Shown: piece by piece, positions 35,518 to 44,371 of the stretch
Layout: each line of letters starts with the position of its first letter
Numbering within the stretch: the first letter of the stretch is position 1
NCBI GenBank assembly: GCA_000173575.1
Contig: ABYL01000024.1
Coordinates: 1-64,000 of the forward strand
Reading direction: 5' to 3'
DNA from: Burkholderia sp. H160
GTDB lineage: Bacteria; Pseudomonadota; Gammaproteobacteria; Burkholderiales; Burkholderiaceae
DNA: 64,000 nucleotides
Notes under the pieces: model-generated
The model's input: the letters and a program-made list of their open reading frames with translations, nothing else
What the model was told of the DNA's origin: nothing
Databases searched by the model: none
Translations under genes and position numbers: made by a program

Positions 35518-37220
35518 TGGCACGAACGACCGTCCCCGCTCGCGCGGGGCGCAGCGCTGTTCAGTCGGCGCCATGGACCCTCGTCGTCCCGCTATTTGCG
35601 GCCCTCGCCGTGCTGGTCGCCTTGCCTGTCGGCTTCGTGGTGCTGCAGGCGATCTTCCCGGCTTTCAACGAGGGCTCGCTTGCTCATCCGATGAGCGCGG
35701 TCGGCAGTACGCTCGGCGATCATCAAACGTGGTCGCTGCTCGGTAACACACTGCGCTTCGGCATCACCGTTGCGGCGGTCAGCCTGTTGCTCGGTGTGCC
35801 GCTGGGCACCCTGCGCGCGCTGTACCGCGTGCCGCTGGCGGGCGTGTGGGATCTGGTGTTTCTCGTGCCGTTCCTGATTCCCCCTTACCTCGCCGCGTTC
35901 GGCTGGCGCTTCCTGCTTCAGCCTCACGGGTACCTGGAGCAGCTCACGGGGCTCAGCCTCGGGCATCTGCTGTTTTCGTTCGGCGGCGTGGCGGGCGTCA
36001 TGGCGCTGAGCGTGTTTCCGGTCGTCTATTTTTCCGTGTCTCGCACGTTGACCGCCATGGGGTGGCGTCTTGTCGACGTCGCCCATGTTTTCGGTGCCGG
36101 GCCTTGGCGCAGCTTCGTTCGTATCGCGGTGCCGCTGGCTTTGCCGGCGATCGCCGCTAGCGCGCTGCTCACCTTCACCATGGCGATCGAGGAATTCGGC
36201 ATACCCGCGGCCCTGGGCCCTCAGGCAGGTTTCTCCGTTCTGGTCGCGTCAATAGAGTCCCGCTTTTCCGATTGGCCGATCGACCTGTCGGGGGCGGCGG
36301 TGCTTTCCGTCTTGCTGGCAGCACTCGCATTGGTCGCTTTTGTTTTGCAGCGCGCGCTTCTCGCAGGTCGTGACTTCGATTCGAATAAAGGCAAGCCCGC
36401 CGCGTCGGTGCCGCACGAACTCGGGCGATGGCGCTGGATCGTCGTCGGTGTTTTCTGCGTGGCAGCATGCTTCTCGACGATTGCGCCTTTGTTCTCGATT
36501 GTCGCCAGTGCTTGTATTAGAACGTTGTCCGGCGGACTCTCGCTGACCAATCTGACTCTCGCCCATTTCGAAGTGCTATGGACCGGCGGCGACGGCGCAC
36601 AAGCGTTGGGGACCAGTCTTGCGCTCGCCGGTGCCACGGCCGTACTGACCGGCGCGCTGGGTTTTCTGTGTTCGTGGTGCGTCGTGAAGTCCGGGCTTCC
36701 CGGACGTTCAGCACTCGACGCGCTCTCGATGATGCCGCACGCGTTGCCCAGTATCGTTGTCGGCGTGGGGCTGATCCTCGCCTGGAACTTGCCGGTCTGG
36801 CCGATCACGCCGTACAACACCCGCGGCATCCTGCTGCTTTCGTACAGTTGCCTGCTGCTGCCGTATCCCATTCGATACGTCAGCGCTGCGCTGCGCCAAA
36901 TCGGTCCGAGTATCGAGGCCGCGGCTCGCGTGCATGGCGCCAGTGCCGGGCGTGTTGTCGCGCGCATCGTGATGCCGCTCGTTGCGCCTTCACTGATTTC
37001 GTCGATGATGATCGTTTTCGCCATTGCTTCCCGTGAACTTGTTACGTCCTTGCTGCTTGCACCGAGCGGCGTGCAGACGGCGGCGACGTTCGCGTGGCAG
37101 GCGTTCGACCAGGGATCAGTCGGTGACGGCATGGCGATGGGGGTGTTGACGCTAATGATTAGTGGCACGCTGCTCGGGCTGGCGGCACGTTGGTTGAAGC
37201 GTTTCGACCAGCCGCTTTAG
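35517..37220 (+). CDS. ABC transporter permease, fused double-domain (FbpB type)
   Basis: The 567-residue inner-membrane protein has about twelve helices in two BPD_transp_1 halves. Both halves carry the EAA loop that contacts the ATPase: VAHVFGAGPWRSFVRIAVPL near residue 195 and AARVHGASAGRVVARIVMPL near 480. Fusion of both permeases in one chain is typical of ferric-iron/2-aminoethylphosphonate type importers. The ATG at 35517 overlaps the binding-protein stop; a GTG at 35514 is equally placed. A LysR gene ends only six bases after it on the other strand. Confidence 0.93.
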   Translation: MARTTVPARAGRSAVQSAPWTLVVPLFAALAVLVALPVGFVVLQAIFPAFNEGSLAHPMSAVGSTLGDHQTWSLLGNTLRFGITVAAVSLLLGVPLGTLRALYRVPLAGVWDLVFLVPFLIPPYLAAFGWRFLLQPHGYLEQLTGLSLGHLLFSFGGVAGVMALSVFPVVYFSVSRTLTAMGWRLVDVAHVFGAGPWRSFVRIAVPLALPAIAASALLTFTMAIEEFGIPAALGPQAGFSVLVASIESRFSDWPIDLSGAAVLSVLLAALALVAFVLQRALLAGRDFDSNKGKPAASVPHELGRWRWIVVGVFCVAACFSTIAPLFSIVASACIRTLSGGLSLTNLTLAHFEVLWTGGDGAQALGTSLALAGATAVLTGALGFLCSWCVVKSGLPGRSALDALSMMPHALPSIVVGVGLILAWNLPVWPITPYNTRGILLLSYSCLLLPYPIRYVSAALRQIGPSIEAAARVHGASAGRVVARIVMPLVAPSLISSMMIVFAIASRELVTSLLLAPSGVQTAATFAWQAFDQGSVGDGMAMGVLTLMISGTLLGLAARWLKRFDQPL

Positions 37221-37226
37221 TCTCGC

Positions 37227-38135
37227 TCAAGTCTTCTGCTTGGATCCTGTGTTGCCGACCATCGCGGCAACGGCTTCGATCAGCGGATTTTCGCGAGCCG
37301 TGCTCCATGCTATCGCGGTGGTCACGACGCTCAGGTTCTCCTTCAGCGGACGAAACACCACGTTCTCCGGCGCGAGCTTCTTGAGCGACGCGGGCACGAG
37401 CGCAATACCCTGGCCGCATCCGACAAACGCGACTTGAGACGCGACCGACCGGACCTCGTGAACGATACGCGGAGAAAAACCGTTCGATCGGCAAGATGCG
37501 ACGAGGCTGTCGAAATACACCGGGCTGACCTGGCGCGAGAACATCACGAATTCCTCGTCCGCCAGTGCCGCCAGTCGCACGCGCGGGCTAGCGGCGAGAG
37601 CGTGCATGGCAGGCATCGCCACCATCAGGCGGTCCTGCTTCAGCGGCAGCGATTCGATCGTTGCACCCAACTCACCCTCGAGTCTCGCAAAGGCGAGGTC
37701 GATATCACCCGCTTCGAGCGCGGGAACCGCCTCGACGCTGTCGATTTCCCTGACGGACACGGTGAGTTGCGGATACTCGGCCTTGAGGCGCTCGATCAAA
37801 GGCGGCAGGACATCCACCATGGCGGACGATATCGCGCCGATGGTCAGGACTCCGCTCCTGCCGGCAACCGCTTCGCGCACGGCGAGCTCCAACCGTTCGA
37901 GCTGGTCGGCGAACTTGCGCACCGCGGGCAGGATGGCCGCGCCCACGGGCGTGAGCTGCGCGCCGCGCCGCGAGCGCTCGAACAGTTTCACCTTGAGGGC
38001 CTGCTCGAGCGCCTGGATCTGCTCTGTCAGCGGCGGTTGGGACATGTCGAGGCGGCGCGCCGCGCGCCCGAAATGCTGCTCTTCGGCGACCGCAAGGAAG
38101 AGCCAGAGGTGGCGGATGAGCCGGAAGTTGATCAT
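37227..38135 (-). CDS. LysR-family regulator of the RraA operon (predicted)
   Basis: The 302-residue regulator starts MINFRLIRHLWLFLAVAEEQ followed by the HTH HFGRAARRLDMSQPPLTEQI, the benzoate/catechol-type (CatR/BenM-like) LysR N-terminus, and has a normal effector domain with AFVGCGQGIALVPASL near 265. The frame is open upstream to 38420 but the conserved N-terminus fixes ATG 38135. It lies between the porin-ABC operon (ending 37220, convergent) and the RraA operon (starting 38240, divergent), so it is well placed to control both. A T-N11-A dyad sits at 38166-38182. Confidence 0.93.
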   Translation of the reverse strand: MINFRLIRHLWLFLAVAEEQHFGRAARRLDMSQPPLTEQIQALEQALKVKLFERSRRGAQLTPVGAAILPAVRKFADQLERLELAVREAVAGRSGVLTIGAISSAMVDVLPPLIERLKAEYPQLTVSVREIDSVEAVPALEAGDIDLAFARLEGELGATIESLPLKQDRLMVAMPAMHALAASPRVRLAALADEEFVMFSRQVSPVYFDSLVASCRSNGFSPRIVHEVRSVASQVAFVGCGQGIALVPASLKKLAPENVVFRPLKENLSVVTTAIAWSTARENPLIEAVAAMVGNTGSKQKT

Positions 38136-38165
38136 GATCGATTGATAGGTTGAGCGTATCAGACG

Positions 38166-38182
38166 ATTCCATTCTTCGGAAT
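38166..38182. promoter_or_regulatory. Candidate LysR operator in the LysR-RraA intergenic region
   Basis: ATTCC-N7-GGAAT is a perfect 5-bp inverted repeat that fits T-N11-A (T38168 and A38180). It lies 31 bases from the LysR start and 58 from the first RraA gene, the usual position of a recognition site for a divergent LysR regulator. Confidence 0.5.
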
Positions 38183-38239
38183 TTACATATCGAACTGTAG
38201 GCTCGAAAGTACGGCATCGCAACTCAATGCCGAACTGCC

Positions 38240-38908
38240 ATGCCATCTGCTTCCCTGCTTGAACGCCTTGCCGCGCTCGACACCAATACGGTGTCGGATG
38301 CGCTTGATTTCCTCGGCCAGCCCGGCGCAACGTTCGGGCTGCGGCCGCTGTGGGACTGCCCGAAAATCGTCGGCCGCGCGAGCACGATCCAGCTCGGCCC
38401 GAAGTCGGACGCGAAGCCAACCGTCCATCTGATCACCCCCGTCGTGGCCGGGATCGAATCGCACGATCGCGTTCTCGTGATCGCCGGCGGGATCGACGGT
38501 GTTTCCTGCTGGGGCGACATCCTCGCCAACGCGGCGCATATCAAGGGCGTTCGCGGCTCGGTGATCGACGGCATGAGCCGCGACATCGAAGGCAGCGAAG
38601 CGATCGGCTACCCGGTCTACGGCCGCGGTGTCACGATGATCAGCGCGCGCAACCGGGTGGTGCAAGTTTCGTCGGGACAGCCGATTACGGTGGCGGGCGT
38701 GGTCGTGCACGAAGATGACTTCGTCATTGCCGACCGCTGCGGAACCGTGTTCGTCCCGGCTGCGCGCATCGAGGAGGTGATCGAGTTGGGTCAGCGGATC
38801 GCGCGGCGCCAGGACGGCATGGTGCGGGCCGTGCGCGCCGGTCGCTCGGTCGCCGACGTCATGCACGACAAGGAATTCGACGCCATCCAGGAAGGAGCCG
38901 CGCGATGA
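38240..38908 (+). CDS. RraA-family aldolase/decarboxylase-like protein, paralogue 1
   Basis: The 222-residue protein has the RraA fold found in regulator of ribonuclease E and in class II pyruvate aldolases. Motifs: SDALDFLGQPGATFGLRPLW at the start, SCWGDILANAAHIKG near residue 92 and GSVIDGMSRDIEGSEAIGYP near 110, where the RD pair binds the metal-enolate in aldolase members. These residues are those of enzymes (HMG/CHA aldolase type) rather than pure RNase E inhibitors. It is the first of three RraA genes joined by ATGA overlaps. Sequence differs strongly from the other two, so a different substrate or a hetero-oligomer is likely. Confidence 0.88.
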   Translation: MPSASLLERLAALDTNTVSDALDFLGQPGATFGLRPLWDCPKIVGRASTIQLGPKSDAKPTVHLITPVVAGIESHDRVLVIAGGIDGVSCWGDILANAAHIKGVRGSVIDGMSRDIEGSEAIGYPVYGRGVTMISARNRVVQVSSGQPITVAGVVVHEDDFVIADRCGTVFVPAARIEEVIELGQRIARRQDGMVRAVRAGRSVADVMHDKEFDAIQEGAAR

Positions 38909-39570
38909 ATCACGAGGATCGGGAACTGGTTGCATTGTTCGCGGGGCTCGACACGCCCGCTGTTTCGGATGCGATGGACAAGCTCGGCCTGGACGGCCAA
39001 TGCCTCGGCATCATGCCGCTCACGAACTATCAGGGCGTCGTCGTCGGGGCGGCTTTCACGGTCAGGTACGTCACGGCCAGCACGCCGCCGGGCACGGTCG
39101 GCGATTTCATCGATGACGTCGCGGCCGGCGATGTGGTGGTGATCGACAACGGCGGGCGCACGGATTGCACGGTGTGGGGCGACATCATGACTCAATATGC
39201 CGGGGTCCGAAAGATTGCGGGGACCGTCATCGACGGTGTATGCCGCGACGTGGCGAAAGCGCTCGGCGACGGCTATCCGCTCTTCACGAAAGGACGATTC
39301 ATGCGCACCGGCAAAGACCGGGTGCAGGTCGACGCGGTCAATGTGCCCGTTTCCATCGGCACCGCGCGCGTTTGCGCTCGCGACATCATCGTGGCCGATG
39401 CGAACGGCGTCGTTGCCGTTCCGCGCGACCGCGCGCGTGAAGTGGCTGCGGCAGCACGCCAGATCGAAACCGTGGAAGCCGACATTCGCGCCCAGATCAC
39501 TCAAGGCAAGACGCTTCGCGAGGCACGCGACGCGCTCGGCTATCACACACTGCAGCGGAGGGCGTCATGA
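38905..39570 (+). CDS. RraA-family aldolase/decarboxylase-like protein, paralogue 2
   Basis: The 221-residue second RraA-fold protein starts with ELVALFAGLDTPAVSDAMDK and has TVWGDIMTQYAGVRK and GTVIDGVCRDVAKALGDGYP, again with the metal-binding RD pair after DG. The ATG overlaps the first paralogue's stop in ATGA, and its own stop overlaps the third gene likewise, so the three are made together in similar amounts. It has the conserved ANGVVAVPRDRAREV C-terminal segment of the family. Specific substrate unknown. Confidence 0.88.
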   Translation: MNHEDRELVALFAGLDTPAVSDAMDKLGLDGQCLGIMPLTNYQGVVVGAAFTVRYVTASTPPGTVGDFIDDVAAGDVVVIDNGGRTDCTVWGDIMTQYAGVRKIAGTVIDGVCRDVAKALGDGYPLFTKGRFMRTGKDRVQVDAVNVPVSIGTARVCARDIIVADANGVVAVPRDRAREVAAAARQIETVEADIRAQITQGKTLREARDALGYHTLQRRAS

Positions 39571-40217
39571 GCGGCCCGTGCACACCGCTGGCGTTGCCGC
39601 CCGACTTCGCCTCGCGTGCGCGAGCGCTGGGCAGCTCGACGCTCTATGAAGCGTCGGGTCTGCCAGTCGCCGTCGAGCCGCTCGTGCGCAGCATCTGGAG
39701 CGGAGCTTTCATCGCCGCTCCCGCCTATCCGCTCGTCTGCTCGCCCGGCGATAACCTGGCAATACATATCGCGATGGAGCGCGTGCCTCGCGGCAGCGTG
39801 CTGGTGGTCAGCACGAGCAATTTCGTGGCCGGCTACTGGGGTGAAGTGCTCACGGTCGCAGCCGAAGCTGCCGGCGTCGCCGGCCTCGTGATCGACGGTG
39901 GCGTGAGGGACGTTGCCGCGATCACGGCCCGCGGTTTTCCGATTTTCGCCCGCGGCATCTCGGTGCGCGGCACCGTGAAAGCCAGTGCGCCTTCGGTCGG
40001 GCGACCGATGATGTTGACCGGCGTAGCGGTTTCCCCGGGCGATCTGGTTGTCGCGGACGACGACGGCGTCGTCGTCATTCCCGCGGCCGAGGCCGAGCGC
40101 ACGCTGGTGGCCGGCGAAGCGCGCGCCGCGAAGGAGGCCGCGATGATGGAGCAGCTCGCGCAAGGCGCAAGTACGCTCGAGCTGATGGGGTTGACGCAAT
40201 GGAGACAAAGCGCATGA
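39567..40217 (+). CDS. RraA-family protein, paralogue 3, most like CHA/HMG aldolase
   Basis: The 216-residue third paralogue looks closest to 4-carboxy-4-hydroxy-2-oxoadipate (CHA)/HMG aldolases: STSNFVAGYWGEVLTVAAEA, AGLVIDGGVRDVAAITARGF and SVRGTVKASAPSVGRPM are characteristic, as is DLVVADDDGVVVIP near the end. Such enzymes split tertiary 4-hydroxy-2-oxo acids to pyruvate or oxaloacetate and also decarboxylate oxaloacetate, using Mg2+ or Mn2+. It overlaps both neighbours by four bases. If the assignment holds, the operon ends in pyruvate-forming cleavage (inference). Confidence 0.88.
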   Translation: MSGPCTPLALPPDFASRARALGSSTLYEASGLPVAVEPLVRSIWSGAFIAAPAYPLVCSPGDNLAIHIAMERVPRGSVLVVSTSNFVAGYWGEVLTVAAEAAGVAGLVIDGGVRDVAAITARGFPIFARGISVRGTVKASAPSVGRPMMLTGVAVSPGDLVVADDDGVVVIPAAEAERTLVAGEARAAKEAAMMEQLAQGASTLELMGLTQWRQSA

Positions 40218-41458
40218 GCATCGATACGGATCTGCGCAGACTGAGCACGCATCTGGCGAAGACGAGGCCGTCGGCCACCTACCGCATGATGGACCGGGTT
40301 GCGGCACGCCGCGCATCCGGCGCGAGCGTCATCTCGCTCAGTGCCGGCGAGCCTGACTTCGACACGCCCGCGCACATCTGCGACGCGGCGATCGACGCGA
40401 TTCGCGCGGGCCATACACGTTACACCCAGGTCGCCGGGATGCGACCGCTGCGTGAGGCAGTCGCCGCGAAATTCCGGCGGGAGAATGGTCTCGAAGTCGG
40501 CTGGGAAGACACGATCGTTTGCAATGGCGGCAAGCAGGTTATCTACAACGCGCTCGCGGCAACGCTCGATGAAGGCGATGAAGTGATCGTGCCCGCGCCG
40601 TACTGGGTCAGCTATCCGGAGATGGTTCAGCTGTGCGGCGCGAAGGCTGTGATCGTGGCATGCGGCGGCGAACACAGCTTCAAGCTGACGCCCGAGGCTC
40701 TGGCGAGCGCGATCAGTCCGCGCACGCGCTGGCTGATCCCGAACTCGCCGTCGAACCCGACTGGCGCCGTCTATACCCGCGAGGAACTGGCGGCCCTTGC
40801 CGAGGTGCTGCTGGGCCATCCGCACGTGCTCGTGCTGTCGGACGACATTTACGAGCATCTGATCTTCGACGGCGTGCCGTTTCACACCATCACCGAGGTC
40901 GAGCCTCGCCTGATGCCGCGCACGCTGACTATGAACGGCGTGTCGAAGGCCTATGCGATGACAGGGTGGCGCATCGGCTTCGGCACCGGACCCCGCTGGC
41001 TGCTGCATGCGATGGAGGCGCTTCAGGGGCAGCAGACTTCGGGGGCGAGTTCGATCTCGCAGCATGCGGCGCTAGCCGCGCTGAACGGCCCGCAACAGTT
41101 CATCAAGGAAGCCTGTTCCGTGTTCGAGCAGCGGCGCGACCTGATGGTGGAACTGCTCAACCAGGCCCCCGGTCTTGTTTGTGCCAAACCCGGCGGAGCC
41201 TTCTATGCCTTCGCGTCCTGCAAGGAGCTGATCGGGAAAAGCACGGCGGGCGGCACGCGGCTCAACGACGACGAGGACGTTGCCGCTGCCTTGCTCGACG
41301 AGGCGGGCGTAGCGGTCGTGCCGGGCAGCGCGTTCGGCCTCGGCGCGTATATCCGCATCGCGTATGCGCTGGATGACGAGGCGTTGATCAACGCATGCCG
41401 CGCGATCCAGCGCTTCTGCCGATCGCTTACCGGAGAAGGCAATGTCAATGCAGCGTGA
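40214..41458 (+). CDS. Class I aminotransferase (aspartate aminotransferase-like)
   Basis: A 414-residue PLP enzyme of fold type I, aminotransferase class Ia. Start motif SLSAGEPDFDTPAHI near residue 41, the substrate/cofactor loop NSPSNPTGAVY near 177 and the PLP Lys245 in NGVSKAYAMTGWRIGFG, plus the terminal Arg in AYIRIAYAL region, are present. ATG 40214 is chosen because GGAG lies eight bases upstream and the ATG overlaps the RraA3 stop in ATGA, like the other junctions; an ATG at 40199 is five codons further up. It could make or remove the 2-oxo acid handled by the RraA enzymes (inference). Confidence 0.92.
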   Translation: MSIDTDLRRLSTHLAKTRPSATYRMMDRVAARRASGASVISLSAGEPDFDTPAHICDAAIDAIRAGHTRYTQVAGMRPLREAVAAKFRRENGLEVGWEDTIVCNGGKQVIYNALAATLDEGDEVIVPAPYWVSYPEMVQLCGAKAVIVACGGEHSFKLTPEALASAISPRTRWLIPNSPSNPTGAVYTREELAALAEVLLGHPHVLVLSDDIYEHLIFDGVPFHTITEVEPRLMPRTLTMNGVSKAYAMTGWRIGFGTGPRWLLHAMEALQGQQTSGASSISQHAALAALNGPQQFIKEACSVFEQRRDLMVELLNQAPGLVCAKPGGAFYAFASCKELIGKSTAGGTRLNDDEDVAAALLDEAGVAVVPGSAFGLGAYIRIAYALDDEALINACRAIQRFCRSLTGEGNVNAA

Positions 41459-42251
41459 AATGGCGAAGGAAACCGTGGCCCTGTCCGTTGAGGGTGTCGA
41501 ACTGGACGTCGCCACGATGCATCGCAAGGGCCCACTCGCGCCGATCGTCTTCCTGCACGGCTTCGGCTCGACGAAGGAGGACTATGCGGACATGGTTCAC
41601 TATCCCGCATTCGCTGGACGTCCTCTGCTCGCCTACGATGCGCCGGGTTGCGGCGCGACGCGATGCGCAGACCTGTCCGCGATATCGATTCCGTTCCTCG
41701 TCGCAACGGCGAAAGCCGTTCTTGAGCACTTCGAAATCGGGCAATTCCATCTGGTCGGTCATTCGATGGGAGGTCTCACCGCGCTCATGCTGGCCCACTC
41801 GGCACCGGAGCGCGTGCTCAGCTTCACCGACATCGAAGGCAACGTGGCGCCCGAAGACTGCTTCCTGAGCCGGCAAGTCATCGACTATCCGGCCGATACC
41901 GCGGAAGCCTTCTTCGAGGACTTCATCGAGCGAATCTGGAGCTCACCGTTCTATTCATGCCCGCTTTACGCGGCAAGTCTGAAACACAAGGTGCGTACAG
42001 AGGCGGTACGGGGCATCTTTACATCGATGGTCCAGCTATCCGACCATGGGGATCTGATGACGAAGTTCTTGTCGCTTCCCTTTCCGCGGATGTTCATGTA
42101 CGGAGAGCAGAACGCGTCCCTATCCTATCTGCCCCACCTCAGGGAAAACGGCGTGCAGGTGGAAGAGATCCCGCACAGCGGCCACTTCCCGATGTACTCG
42201 AACCCCGTCGAAATGTGGGGGCGTTTCGCCAGGTTCATCTCGACTACATAG
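41442..42251 (+). CDS. Alpha/beta hydrolase
   Basis: The 269-residue protein has the alpha/beta hydrolase fold: oxyanion loop FLHGFGSTKEDYAD near residue 38, nucleophile elbow GHSMGG with Ser108 and the catalytic His near 248 in IPHSGHFPMYSNP. No signal peptide, so it is cytosolic. AAGG five bases before the ATG supports the start, which overlaps the aminotransferase end by 17 bases. It closes the five-gene operon and may hydrolyse an ester, amide, lactone or C-C bond in the pathway. Its last eight bases overlap the end of the convergent flavin oxidase gene. Confidence 0.9.
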   Translation: MSMQREMAKETVALSVEGVELDVATMHRKGPLAPIVFLHGFGSTKEDYADMVHYPAFAGRPLLAYDAPGCGATRCADLSAISIPFLVATAKAVLEHFEIGQFHLVGHSMGGLTALMLAHSAPERVLSFTDIEGNVAPEDCFLSRQVIDYPADTAEAFFEDFIERIWSSPFYSCPLYAASLKHKVRTEAVRGIFTSMVQLSDHGDLMTKFLSLPFPRMFMYGEQNASLSYLPHLRENGVQVEEIPHSGHFPMYSNPVEMWGRFARFISTT

Positions 42252-44076
42252 TCGGCAAAGGGTTGTCACGACGCACAAAGCCATCGTCGCTCCATATTTC
42301 AGAGCCGACTCCGTGACGCACGAAAAACAGTCCGTCGGGATCGTATTTCTGTTTGATGCGTAGCAATCGCGGGTAATGGTCGCCCCAGTAAGCGCGCTGC
42401 CAATCCTGCTGAAAGTAGCTGCTTTCAGCCACGTAGGCGCCATCGTCAGGCACGACAGTTCTGAGCTGCTCCATCGCCAGGGCGATGCGCGCGACATCCT
42501 GCCTCGCCTTGGCCAGGTTGGGCTCATGTCCCTGCAGGCCGTCGAAAGCGGGTGGCCCCTCGCTCGCAACGATCGCCAGCGCAAAGGAGCGCATGACCGC
42601 CGCATTCATCGGGGTATCCGCTGCGGCCGCTATGACGTCCGGCGGCGCACCGGCGAGGCCTTTCTGGACATGCAGCTCAACTGTCCAGTGACGGCTCGCA
42701 CCCACGAGCGCGTCGACCAGCGCCGGCTGCTGACTGCCTTCCAGCAGTGCTGCGGGAAGCCATAGCGACTCGAACGCGTGAATCACATGACCGGTTTCCG
42801 CGAGATTGGCCTGCCAGAAGAAATTGGCATCGGGCGCGCCTGGGCGATCGTCGAAAAGCACGAGTCCCGGCGCTACCTTTTCGATAGCCCTTCCGTTCCA
42901 GCGGGCCTGCCCTGGGCCTGAAACAATGGTAGGAGCAGTCATGGTCATGTCGTCTTGAAGCTTGATCCAACTCCAGAACGGTTCCCACAACTGCGCGACT
43001 TCGTCGCGCGTGATGCCCTGGAAATTCATCCCGATCTGCAGTCGGTTGCCCGGCAGCAAAGAGACGAGTTCTCCCCAATGAGGGTTGCACAGGCTGGCGG
43101 CGTAAAAACTAACGAAACGCGTGACCAGCCGCCTGTATGCCGCATCCGAATTCGCGCTGACCGTTGACGACACATACCCGATGACGGCCGGTAGATTGTG
43201 CGTGCGCAGCGTCAGCCGGGTGACCACGCCGAAGGTGCCGCCTCCACCGCCTTTCAGAGCCCAAAAAAGCTCAGGGTCGCTACATGCGTTGACGGTCCTG
43301 ACGACGCCATCCGCAGTCACCACCTCGGCCTCGAGCAGCGAGGCCGCCGCGATGCCAAACTGCTTCGAAAACGTCCCGAACCCGCCTCCCTGAATCAGGC
43401 CCGCGACCCCCACGGTCCCGCATCCGCCTCCCTGGACATAGCGCCCGGCTGTGCCAGTGACGGCCTCGTAGGTGTGCATCCAGATCGCACCCGAGCCGAC
43501 ACTGACGGCCTGCACGGGAGAGACATCAGGCCCGCAGCCGGTTGGCACAAATGCATCATGAACCACGATATCGCGCATGCCGCGCGTCCAGATCATCAGC
43601 GAATCCGTCGCGGTTGATGTGCCGAGATAGGAATGCCCGCCACCGCGCACGACGAGACGCAGCTTACGGGCGCGGGCAAAATTGACCGCGGCCACCACGT
43701 CCCGTGTTTCCTGTGCAGCCACGACGTTGGCGCTGGCCTGCGACTTCCACGCACCCACCCAGCCACTGGTTTGTGTCAGTGCCGGTGTGTCGCCGATGAA
43801 ATACGGGTTCTTGAGTTCATGGAAGAGCGCATTGCATTGCTGAAGGTCCACCGGTTCAGTGCAGACTCTCAGCGGGGTTTCGGGGCTGAACAGTTGACCG
43901 TCAACCGTGGTGCCAAGGCGCATCCACTCGGCTTTCGTCGGCCACTGTGCATCACCGGGCCTGACCCGTCGCAGCGTTGTGGTGCCGACCGATGTCGCAT
44001 GTGACTCAACGGGCCATAGCGAGGGCAGCAAAGGAAACGCACCAAACCACCGGAGTACTTCGCGACGTCGGGCCAT
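42244..44076 (-). CDS. Secreted FAD-linked oxidase with BBE domain
   Basis: A 610-residue flavoprotein of the berberine-bridge/GOOX type. From ATG 44076 (GAGGAGACAA directly upstream) the N-terminus MARRREVLRWFGAFPLLPSL has twin arginines and a hydrophobic stretch, so Tat export is likely. FAD-binding type 4 elements are VVRGGGHSYLG with His148 and RYVQGGGCGTVGVAGLIQGG with Cys219, the pair that in such enzymes attaches FAD by two covalent bonds. The C-terminal BBE segment NYL/YWGDHYPRLLRIKQKYDPD is intact. Members oxidise sugars, alcohols or alkaloid-like compounds with O2. Substrate unknown. Confidence 0.9.
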   Translation of the reverse strand: MARRREVLRWFGAFPLLPSLWPVESHATSVGTTTLRRVRPGDAQWPTKAEWMRLGTTVDGQLFSPETPLRVCTEPVDLQQCNALFHELKNPYFIGDTPALTQTSGWVGAWKSQASANVVAAQETRDVVAAVNFARARKLRLVVRGGGHSYLGTSTATDSLMIWTRGMRDIVVHDAFVPTGCGPDVSPVQAVSVGSGAIWMHTYEAVTGTAGRYVQGGGCGTVGVAGLIQGGGFGTFSKQFGIAAASLLEAEVVTADGVVRTVNACSDPELFWALKGGGGGTFGVVTRLTLRTHNLPAVIGYVSSTVSANSDAAYRRLVTRFVSFYAASLCNPHWGELVSLLPGNRLQIGMNFQGITRDEVAQLWEPFWSWIKLQDDMTMTAPTIVSGPGQARWNGRAIEKVAPGLVLFDDRPGAPDANFFWQANLAETGHVIHAFESLWLPAALLEGSQQPALVDALVGASRHWTVELHVQKGLAGAPPDVIAAAADTPMNAAVMRSFALAIVASEGPPAFDGLQGHEPNLAKARQDVARIALAMEQLRTVVPDDGAYVAESSYFQQDWQRAYWGDHYPRLLRIKQKYDPDGLFFVRHGVGSEIWSDDGFVRRDNPLPTM

Positions 44077-44371
44077 TTGTCTCCTCGCTGCGGTTTCGTC
44101 GGCCGTCCGAGTATGCGCCATTCGAGGTGCGCGTTTGCGATGAAACACTTAGGCGTGGTGTCGGCATACTAAATTGCGTCTTTAAGAAGTGGAGGCCGTG
44201 TGGGGCTGGGGCGACATCGGGATCCGGTACACGTGGTGATGGCATGGGCTGCGCTTCGCTTCGCTCCAATGCACGTCGGCGCATGCCAGGAAAGACCTGT
44301 CGTGACGAGGTTGCGTCGTCGCAGGCGCGGCAATGCTCGGGTGCCGCGCGCTGCACCCGAATGCGGACTTG

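Noticed and set aside
38240-40217. RNase E inhibitors (true RraA)
   Set aside because: All three keep the aldolase-type DGxxRD residues and lie in a metabolic operon, so RNase E regulation is unlikely.
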